Source of the DNA: an uncultured Bacilli bacterium
GTDB lineage: Bacteria > Bacillota_I > Bacilli_A > RF39 > UBA660
Length of the DNA: 19,527 bases
Reading direction: 5' to 3'
Assembly (NCBI GenBank): GCA_947594675.1
Contig: CANQEF010000008.1
Span: forward strand, 1 to 19,527
Below the pieces are notes generated by a model. It saw only the letters and a list, made by a program, of their open reading frames with translations, ran no database searches and had not been told where the DNA came from. The translations under genes and the position numbers were made by a program. This document shows, in pieces, positions 13,878 to 19,527 of this stretch. How positions within the stretch are numbered: the stretch's first letter is position 1; each line of letters begins with the position of its first letter.

Positions 13878-14822
13878 ATGAATCTTAAAATGAATGAGCT
13901 TTTTATTAAAGCAAGAAAAATAACTAGGAAAAAATACAAAACTACTAATGAATTTTATAATTATATACTATTCACGTGTTTTTCTCTTTTGACAAAATAC
14001 GAATACTGTAAAGATATAATAGAATATTTAATACAAAACACCGACGTAATCATTGAAAATAAAACTTTACCCGACATAATAAATGAGCATGAAGAATTTG
14101 GCTTATCCAACATAATAGAAAATAATGAAACCATCCTTACTCTAGCAGTTTCCTTTAATGGAATAACTCTACAAAATGAAAAACTAAATATTGAACCCGC
14201 TAAGATTATTGTAAGTTCTATTCTAGGAACATCTGATGTTATATCTAATTTAGTACATGAATTTTCACATTTGATAAAAGCCTTTTTCAATAGCTATTCT
14301 TATAATCCCACTGGTTATTTAAAAATACGTAATGGTTTAAATATTTATGAAAGTTGGCCTGATGGATCCGAGAAAAAAACTAATTTAATCTTCGATGAAG
14401 TTATCAATTCACTACAAACTAAAGATATGACACAAAATATTAAAAATTTAAACTCTTCTATTTTTACAAAAGAAGAAAAAAATTTTTTTGAAAATCTTGA
14501 TTTAAATTACCTAAGTGAAATACAAGGTTACGAAGATATATCCCACCTGTTTGAAAATATCTGGCAATATGAAGACTTTAAAAATGTCTTTGAAAATGAT
14601 TTAATTATAGGTAATATTTCTAATATTGAAAATAACTTTAATAACCTTATAGGTATTAATCTATTTAAGAAACTTTCTAAAGCCTTAGACCTCTTCTATT
14701 ATCATGAAGATAAAATAAGTGCTCAACTAATTAAAAATACTATTATCCTCTTAGAAATTACTTTAAAAGAAAAAAATCTTTCTAAAGAAACTTTAAAAAA
14801 ATGCAAAAATGTAGTAAAATAA
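13878..14822 (+). CDS. Predicted zinc metallopeptidase (HExxH), cytoplasmic, family not recognised
   Basis: The product is 314 residues (310 if the ATG at 13890 is used). The signature is NLVHEFSHLIKAFF, giving HEFSH at 127-131, preceded by a beta strand (AKIIVSSIL). FDEVINSLQT follows about 43 residues later, where Glu174 could be the third zinc ligand as in gluzincins. The rest is helix-rich, and there is no signal peptide or membrane span, so it should act inside the cell. I do not recognise the exact family and the substrate is unknown. The start is uncertain: GAGAGG touches the ATG at 13878 and is about 12 bases before the ATG at 13890. It is followed after 20 bases by def, so the two probably share a transcript, though nothing shows a joint function. 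Confidence 0.78.
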   Translation: MNLKMNELFIKARKITRKKYKTTNEFYNYILFTCFSLLTKYEYCKDIIEYLIQNTDVIIENKTLPDIINEHEEFGLSNIIENNETILTLAVSFNGITLQNEKLNIEPAKIIVSSILGTSDVISNLVHEFSHLIKAFFNSYSYNPTGYLKIRNGLNIYESWPDGSEKKTNLIFDEVINSLQTKDMTQNIKNLNSSIFTKEEKNFFENLDLNYLSEIQGYEDISHLFENIWQYEDFKNVFENDLIIGNISNIENNFNNLIGINLFKKLSKALDLFYYHEDKISAQLIKNTIILLEITLKEKNLSKETLKKCKNVVK

Positions 14823-14842
14823 AGAAGACCGAGGTGGTTAAA

Positions 14843-15391
14843 GTGCTAAAAACAAAAGATATACTAGATGAAAAAGATAAGCGCTTGCGTTTAATTAGTA
14901 AAGAAGTCGACTTTCCTCTTACTAAGAAAGATAAAGATTTAATTAACACGATGATTGAATATTTACATAACTCTCAAATTGAAGAATTAGCCGAGAAATA
15001 TGATTTACGCCCTGGCATGGGTATGGCCGCTATTCAATTAGGTGTTCCTAAAAGGTACTTTGTCGTTGTAAATGAATACGATGAAGGACAATTTGAAACT
15101 TATGCTTTAGTAAATCCTAGAATTGTTAGTAATTCTGTTGAGCAAATTTACGTTGAAAGTGGTGAAGGCTGTTTAAGTGTAAATCGAGAAGTTGAAGGAA
15201 TTGTTCCTCGTTATGCTCGTGTAACCGTTGAAGGCTATGACATTGATGGTAAAAAAATACAAGTAAGAGCTCGAGAAGATTTAGCTATTGCTTTTCAACA
15301 TGAATTAGATCATTTAAATGGAATTATTTTTACTGATAAAATTGATAAAAAAGATCCATTCAAAGGAAAAGACCAAATGCGTGCCATTTAG
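14843..15391 (+). CDS. def: Peptide deformylase
   Basis: Peptide deformylase removes the N-formyl group from nascent proteins at the ribosome exit. From the chosen start the product is 182 residues. All three family motifs are intact: GMGMAAIQ (58-65), EGCLS (108-112, Cys is a metal ligand) and QHELDH (152-157, two His ligands and the catalytic Glu). The length and the insertion around LAEKYDLRPGMGM match the type 2 enzymes of Gram-positive bacteria. The frame is open from an ATG at 14801 inside the preceding gene, but GTG at 14843 is preferred because GAGGTGG lies five bases upstream and no overlap is then needed. It ends in a terminator shared with convergent smc. Confidence 0.94.
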   Translation: MLKTKDILDEKDKRLRLISKEVDFPLTKKDKDLINTMIEYLHNSQIEELAEKYDLRPGMGMAAIQLGVPKRYFVVVNEYDEGQFETYALVNPRIVSNSVEQIYVESGEGCLSVNREVEGIVPRYARVTVEGYDIDGKKIQVRAREDLAIAFQHELDHLNGIIFTDKIDKKDPFKGKDQMRAI

Positions 15392-15404
15392 TCTTTTCTT
15401 TTTT
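15366..15404 (+). terminator. Terminator between convergent def and smc
   Basis: GAAAAGAC (15366-15373) pairs with GTCTTTTC (15391-15398). Inside it AAATG (15375-15379) pairs with CATTT (15385-15389), making one long hairpin with a single mismatch. Six T follow (15399-15404). The hairpin lies within the last codons of def. On the other strand it is followed by TTTCCTTTG-type sequence, so it may also slow smc transcripts. Confidence 0.82.
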
Positions 15405-18354
15405 AAATAACTTCAGCATGGTCTTCTAATTTTACACTAACAAGCTTTGAAACACCTGATTCTTGCATAGTAATACCATATAAAGTATTGGCATATTCCA
15501 TAGTTTTCTTCTTATGAGTAATAATTAAAAATTGTGTCTTATCACGATAATGCTCCAAATATTTACCAAATCTAGCTACATTAGCCTCATCCAAAGCTGC
15601 CTCTACTTCGTCAAACAAACAAAATGGTACACTTCTAACATTCAAAATAGCAAATAACAAAGAAATAGCTGTTAAAGTCTTTTCACCGCCAGATAATAAA
15701 GAAATAGTTGTTAACTTTTTACCTGGTGGAGAGGCTACAATATCAATTCCTGTTGTTAATAAATCACTTTCATCAGTAAGTTTTAAATCAGCATTTCCCC
15801 CATTAAACAACTCTTTAAATACCTTCTTGAATTCTTCTTTAATAGACATAAATGTATTATAAAATTCCTCTTTCATAACATCATCCATTTCATTCATTAT
15901 TTCAAGTAAAGTATCCTCTGCTTTTAATAAATCTTCTCTCTGATTTGTTAAAAAGACATATCTTGCATTAACAGTTTTTTCCTCTTCAATAGAATCTAAA
16001 TTAACCATACCAATTCTTTTAATATTAGCTTTAAAATTAATAACTTTTTGCCTTGCTTCATCTACTTCAATATCCAATTTATAATCATTTTTAGCTTTAT
16101 CAAAAGTAATTTCATAAGTCGTTTCTAATTCATTTAGCATATTATCCAATTTAACTGAAATCCTATTAAGTTCAATTTCAATATCCTTATTTTCTTTTTC
16201 TAAAGAATGTAAATTAGCCTGTTTCATTTTATAAAAAGCTAAATTACTTTCCTCTTCCTGTTTCAATTGAATAATCTCTTTAGAAAGTGACTCAATTCGT
16301 AACTGCAATTGTTCTTTCTTAGCATTTTTCTCATAAAATAATTTAATTAATTCTTCTTCTTTCTCTTCCAAAGTATTATTCTTAATCGAATTAAGTGATT
16401 CAACCTCTCTATTAACCTCTACTAAATTAGTTTCAAATTCATCAAGAGTTTTCCTCTTATTTTCAATTTTTTCCTTCAAAGTTACTTCTTCTTTAGAAAC
16501 ATTAAATAACTCTTCACTACATAAAGTTACTTCCTTATCTGTTGCTGCAATTTCTTTTTCCAATTCAGAAATTTCATTTTTATAAAGATCTATTTTTTCT
16601 TCTAGATGTTTTACATCTTGCTTTAAAGAAATAACACTCTTTGCCTTATAAAGTGATCCTCCTACTAAAGATCCTCCAACATTAACAACATCCCCATCTA
16701 AAGAAACTACTCTATATTTAGCATTAATCAAATGAGAAAGCATAATACAAGCATCTAAATCAGTCGCAACCAATACATTACCTAACTGGTTTGTAACTAT
16801 ATTTTCATACTTTTTATTATAAGTAACTAAATCACTCATAACACCTACAAAATTAGGATTATTTCTCAATATATTTAAGCTATTACTATCAATATACCTT
16901 CCTTTTATTACAGAAAGAGGAAAAAAAGTCGCTCTACCAAGATGATTATCTTTCAAATAATTAATTGCTCTTTTAGCAGAATCCTCATCACTAGTAATAA
17001 TAAAATTCTTAATAGACATAATTGCTACATCCAAAGCCTTAACATATTCATCATCAATACTTAAAATATTACCAATTGTATTATGAATACCTACCATATT
17101 AGAATTTAATATTTTTAAAACAGAATTAGGTGTATCTCCACCTTGCTCTATTTGATTATTTAAATTACTCACTTTATTTTCTAAAGAAAGCATCTCTCTT
17201 TCTAATTTAGCATAATCATTATTAAGCATATTCTTTTTATCATGAAGATTATCAACTTTTTTATCTATTACCATCTTTTTAGAATTTGTACTTTCCACAT
17301 CTTTAGTAAGTGTTTCTAAATCAGCTTTAACAATAGATATTTTTTCATTTAATTTACCTTGCTCTTCTAAAGCTTTTCTCATCTCTTCTTTAATTTCATT
17401 TTCTTCTTTATTAACTTTACTCTTTTCTTTTAAAAGATTCTTCTCACCATTTATTTTTTCCACTTCTTCAACGACTAATAATAACTCTTTATTTAAATTA
17501 GCTTTTTCATTTTCTAATTTTTCAATATTTCTACTACACTCTATATTTAAAGCCTCATTCTTAGAAGATTCCGTTGTCAAATTAAGTATTTCATTATCAA
17601 GTTTTTCTTTTTTTAAATGAGCTTTTTCTAAATCTGAATTTAAATTTTCAATATCATAAGCAAGTAAAGCCACTTCATAAGTATCAAGACCTTTTTTATT
17701 TTCCAAATACTCTAAAGCTTTTTTACTTTGTTCTTTCAAAGGATTAAGCTGTCTTTCTAATTCAAGAATAATGTCATTAACTCTATTTAGATTATTATGA
17801 GTTTTATCAAGTTTTCTTAAAGCCTCTTCTTTACGCTTTTTATATTTTAAAATTCCGGAAGCCTCTTCAAAAATAATTCTTCTATCATAAGCTGAATTAG
17901 AAAGAATCCTATCGACTTCTCCCTGAGAAATAATATTAAATGACTCCTTTGCCATTCCAGAATCCATCAACAAATTAGTTATATCTTTCAAACGACACTT
18001 TTCATTATTAAGATAATACTCATTTTCACCACTACGATAAACTCTTCTTTTAATCGAAATATCAGTATAACTAATATTCAAATAATGATCACTATTATCA
18101 AAAATAAGCTCAACACTCGCAGCATTTAAAGGATTTCTACTTTTACTACCCGAAAAAATAACATCACTCATTGAACCTTCACCACGTAAAGATTTAACTG
18201 ATTGTTCTCCTAAAACCCATCTAACCGCATCAACAACATTACTTTTCCCAGAACCATTTGGTCCTACTATACAAGTTGTCTTTCCATCTAGTTTTATATC
18301 TATTCTATCTGCAAAAGATTTAAAACCACTCGCAACTATCTCCTTCAAATACAT
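15403..18354 (-). CDS. smc: SMC chromosome condensation protein, compact form
   Basis: SMC is the ATPase core of the condensin that organises and helps segregate chromosomes, acting with ScpA and ScpB (not in this window). Walker A is GPNGSGKS (31-38) and the N-terminal head continues to about 165. A first coiled coil runs to about 400. The hinge (about 400-570) has VGIHNTIGNIL, GRATFFPLSVI and GGSLVGGS. The return coiled coil runs to about 830, and the C-terminal head has LLSGGEKTLTA (886-896) and Walker B FCLFDE (911-916) with EVEAALDEAN after it. At 983 residues it is about 200 shorter than Bacillus SMC, mostly in the coils, like mycoplasma SMCs. Its own promoter lies just upstream, and AGGGTGA precedes the ATG. 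Confidence 0.96.
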   Translation of the reverse strand: MYLKEIVASGFKSFADRIDIKLDGKTTCIVGPNGSGKSNVVDAVRWVLGEQSVKSLRGEGSMSDVIFSGSKSRNPLNAASVELIFDNSDHYLNISYTDISIKRRVYRSGENEYYLNNEKCRLKDITNLLMDSGMAKESFNIISQGEVDRILSNSAYDRRIIFEEASGILKYKKRKEEALRKLDKTHNNLNRVNDIILELERQLNPLKEQSKKALEYLENKKGLDTYEVALLAYDIENLNSDLEKAHLKKEKLDNEILNLTTESSKNEALNIECSRNIEKLENEKANLNKELLLVVEEVEKINGEKNLLKEKSKVNKEENEIKEEMRKALEEQGKLNEKISIVKADLETLTKDVESTNSKKMVIDKKVDNLHDKKNMLNNDYAKLEREMLSLENKVSNLNNQIEQGGDTPNSVLKILNSNMVGIHNTIGNILSIDDEYVKALDVAIMSIKNFIITSDEDSAKRAINYLKDNHLGRATFFPLSVIKGRYIDSNSLNILRNNPNFVGVMSDLVTYNKKYENIVTNQLGNVLVATDLDACIMLSHLINAKYRVVSLDGDVVNVGGSLVGGSLYKAKSVISLKQDVKHLEEKIDLYKNEISELEKEIAATDKEVTLCSEELFNVSKEEVTLKEKIENKRKTLDEFETNLVEVNREVESLNSIKNNTLEEKEEELIKLFYEKNAKKEQLQLRIESLSKEIIQLKQEEESNLAFYKMKQANLHSLEKENKDIEIELNRISVKLDNMLNELETTYEITFDKAKNDYKLDIEVDEARQKVINFKANIKRIGMVNLDSIEEEKTVNARYVFLTNQREDLLKAEDTLLEIMNEMDDVMKEEFYNTFMSIKEEFKKVFKELFNGGNADLKLTDESDLLTTGIDIVASPPGKKLTTISLLSGGEKTLTAISLLFAILNVRSVPFCLFDEVEAALDEANVARFGKYLEHYRDKTQFLIITHKKKTMEYANTLYGITMQESGVSKLVSVKLEDHAEVI

Positions 18355-18372
18355 CTATCTTCACCCTAATTA

Positions 18373-18401
18373 AGTATACTATAATTTATTAATTAAAACA
18401 A
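18373..18401 (-). promoter_or_regulatory. Promoter of smc
   Basis: On the minus strand TTGTTT (18401-18396), 17 bases, then TATACT (18378-18373). Transcription would start near 18366, about 12 bases before the smc ATG. Confidence 0.65.
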
Positions 18402-18409
18402 TCATTTCT

Positions 18410-19264
18410 TTATTTTTCAAGGCTTTCACTAAGTAAAGAATCTAGAAGTAAAAAGCGATAGCCTCTATTCTTAATATAATCTAAAGTTATAGACAAATTT
18501 TCCTGAGAAATATTACTAGGTATAGTAATAATGGCAGAATTACTAAGCTTTTCTTTTATTTCGGCATAAGCATTTTTCTCAACTTTAATACTAGGCATAA
18601 CAGTATGCATTTTTAAAGAAGAACATAGATTAATAACTTCTTTTCTATCATAATCTAAATAACAATACTTTGCCTCTTTTTTTGTAATATCTTCCAAATA
18701 ATTTTTAGCACTTATAAAAAAATCTCTTTCATATCCCCCATTATAATTTAAAAGTTCTATTTCGAAATTGCTAAGTTTTAAAATTGCTTGTAAATTTTTT
18801 TCTAAAACAACTCCATCAATAAAAAAAGTTGCGACCGCCTTCTTACTATTCAAAATATCAATCAAATTTAAAATATCAGTATTTTGATCTACTTTAAATA
18901 TTAAAGCAACTTCCCTATCTTCACTATTTCCCGTAACAACATATTTATCATAATAATCATTTACAGATATAGTTGGCGATGTTTCCTTTAAAGTTGTTAA
19001 AGCCTCATTATAAGAACCATATTTTTTCATTTTTTGATAACTTTTTTGATAATCAACTTCTAAACCATTTTCTCCCGGTATAATTTTATTACCAACAATT
19101 AAAGCATTTTTAGCATTAACCTCATATTTTAAGCTAGAATTCTTTATTTCCTTCATAATAGGATCAGCATTTTGTACTAATTCAACGGCCTTATTGGTGT
19201 AAAAAAAACTAAAAATAAGTAACAAAAATGCAATAACTCCCTCTTTTAACCTATCGAAATTCAA
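18410..19264 (-). CDS. Membrane-anchored NodB-like (polysaccharide deacetylase fold) protein, catalytic residues lost
   Basis: A 284-residue protein with an N-terminal membrane helix (about 8-24, GVIAFLLLIFSFFYT) that would place the rest outside the cell. Residues about 115-155 read REVALIFKVDQNTDILNLIDIL..KKAVATFFIDG, which aligns with the start of NodB domains (kxVALTFDDG...ILdiLkk..vkATFFixG). The family metal and catalytic positions are not kept: the TFDDG aspartates are replaced by IFKVDQ, and no HxxxH follows (LLNYNGGYERD instead). It is therefore probably a pseudoenzyme. TTG at 19264 is chosen because GGTGAT lies four bases upstream. GTG at 19273 has no ribosome binding site. The next gene, smc, has its own promoter, so a functional link is not implied. 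Confidence 0.65.
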   Translation of the reverse strand: MNFDRLKEGVIAFLLLIFSFFYTNKAVELVQNADPIMKEIKNSSLKYEVNAKNALIVGNKIIPGENGLEVDYQKSYQKMKKYGSYNEALTTLKETSPTISVNDYYDKYVVTGNSEDREVALIFKVDQNTDILNLIDILNSKKAVATFFIDGVVLEKNLQAILKLSNFEIELLNYNGGYERDFFISAKNYLEDITKKEAKYCYLDYDRKEVINLCSSLKMHTVMPSIKVEKNAYAEIKEKLSNSAIITIPSNISQENLSITLDYIKNRGYRFLLLDSLLSESLEK

Positions 19265-19347
19265 AAATATCACCCAATTAAATATATGAAGGAATATTAA
19301 AAATTTAAACCTATTTTTAGTTTTAATTAAGAAATCAAGCTAAATCA

Positions 19348-19387
19348 AGTATTGAATTTTCTAATATCATAATAATTTATCAATACT
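19348..19387 (-). other. Stem-loop after the right-edge gene
   Basis: AGTATTGA (19387-19380, minus strand) pairs perfectly with TCAATACT (19355-19348) around a 24-base A/T loop, four bases past the stop codon of the partial gene. No T-tract follows, so it may be an RNA-stabilising 3' structure rather than a terminator. Confidence 0.3.
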
Positions 19388-19390
19388 AAA

Positions 19391-19527
19391 TTAAGGAGTG
19401 AAGACAGCGCGAGAAGAGTTGTAACCGCTAGTGTGACCAGAGCTGCGTCCTGCACGAAAAATTCCAGTAGCACCATAATTGTCATAGCCACCACCGCGCA
19501 TAACCCACGGACTAGTACGATAAGGGA
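19391..19527 (-). CDS. C-terminal end of a Gly/Ser/Tyr-rich protein (partial)
   Basis: The last 45 codons of a minus-strand gene enter from the right edge and stop at TAA 19393-19391. The peptide includes PWVMRGGGYDNYGATGIF, RAGRSSGHTSGYNSS and the ending RAVFTP. An R-G-G plus aromatic/Gly pattern closing in an xFRxVL/TP-like tail occurs at the C-terminus of large surface, pilin-like or phage-tail-type proteins of gut Firmicutes and in formylglycine-generating-enzyme-like domains. I cannot choose between these from 45 residues. Its base composition is about half G+C with CGC/CGT/GGC codons, unlike every other gene here. Confidence 0.7.
   Translation of the reverse strand, partial: PYRTSPWVMRGGGYDNYGATGIFRAGRSSGHTSGYNSSRAVFTP

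Noticed and set aside
13961..14290. A 109-codon minus-strand frame opposite the metalloprotease gene
   Set aside because: It is a shadow of the plus-strand gene, has no ribosome binding site and no recognisable motif.

Overview
This is a very AT-rich window that looks like chromosome from an uncultured, low-GC Bacillota relative (Bacilli/Erysipelotrichia/RF39-like, a wall-making neighbour of the Mollicutes). TGA is a real stop (ylxR, nusA and rimP all end in it), so the Mycoplasma code is not used. Wall genes (ftsW, mraZ-rsmH, an M23 peptidase gene), dnaI, comEA/comEC and a YjcZ-like small protein all point to Bacilli-type Firmicutes. The lineage call is inference. Apart from one plus-strand island at 13.6-15.4 kb, everything is on the minus strand, so transcription mostly runs from high to low coordinates.

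Layout from left to right. 1-642: start of the division/cell-wall (dcw) cluster, with rsmH running off the edge, mraZ, and a promoter carrying three 10-bp-spaced MraZ-type boxes. 643-1084: no intact gene, only a likely decayed remnant. 1085-2662: a TPR protein with its own promoter and terminator. 2699-7742: a translation/transcription operon read rimP-nusA-ylxR-infB-rbfA-unknown gene; rimP is half-length and ylxQ is absent. 7789-8594: an M23 peptidase gene with a perfect consensus promoter but an in-frame TAA between its catalytic motifs. 8595-9607: dnaI with its own promoter. 9627-12312: the DNA-uptake pair comEA-comEC; comEA appears to start at ATT. 12339-13523: a terminator, then ftsW with its promoter. 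13574-15404: plus-strand island with a YjcZ-like micro-protein, a predicted zinc metalloprotease and peptide deformylase, closed by a terminator shared with convergent smc. 15403-18401: compact smc with its promoter. 18410-19264: a membrane-anchored, degenerate NodB/polysaccharide-deacetylase-like protein. 19391-19527: the C-terminal end of a much more GC-rich gene.

Most genes are core housekeeping: ribosome maturation and initiation (rimP, rbfA, infB, def, rsmH), elongation control (nusA), replication and chromosome handling (dnaI, smc), and septal wall synthesis (ftsW, mraZ). I see no CRISPR array, tRNA, rRNA, insertion sequence or phage module. The unusual points are local: the ATT start of comEA, the nonsense codon in the M23 gene, the single-domain RimP with a leader hairpin, the hidden YjcZ-like gene beside a perfect palindrome, two proteins with degenerate catalytic regions, and a GC island at the right edge. 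I found no clearly new multi-gene system.
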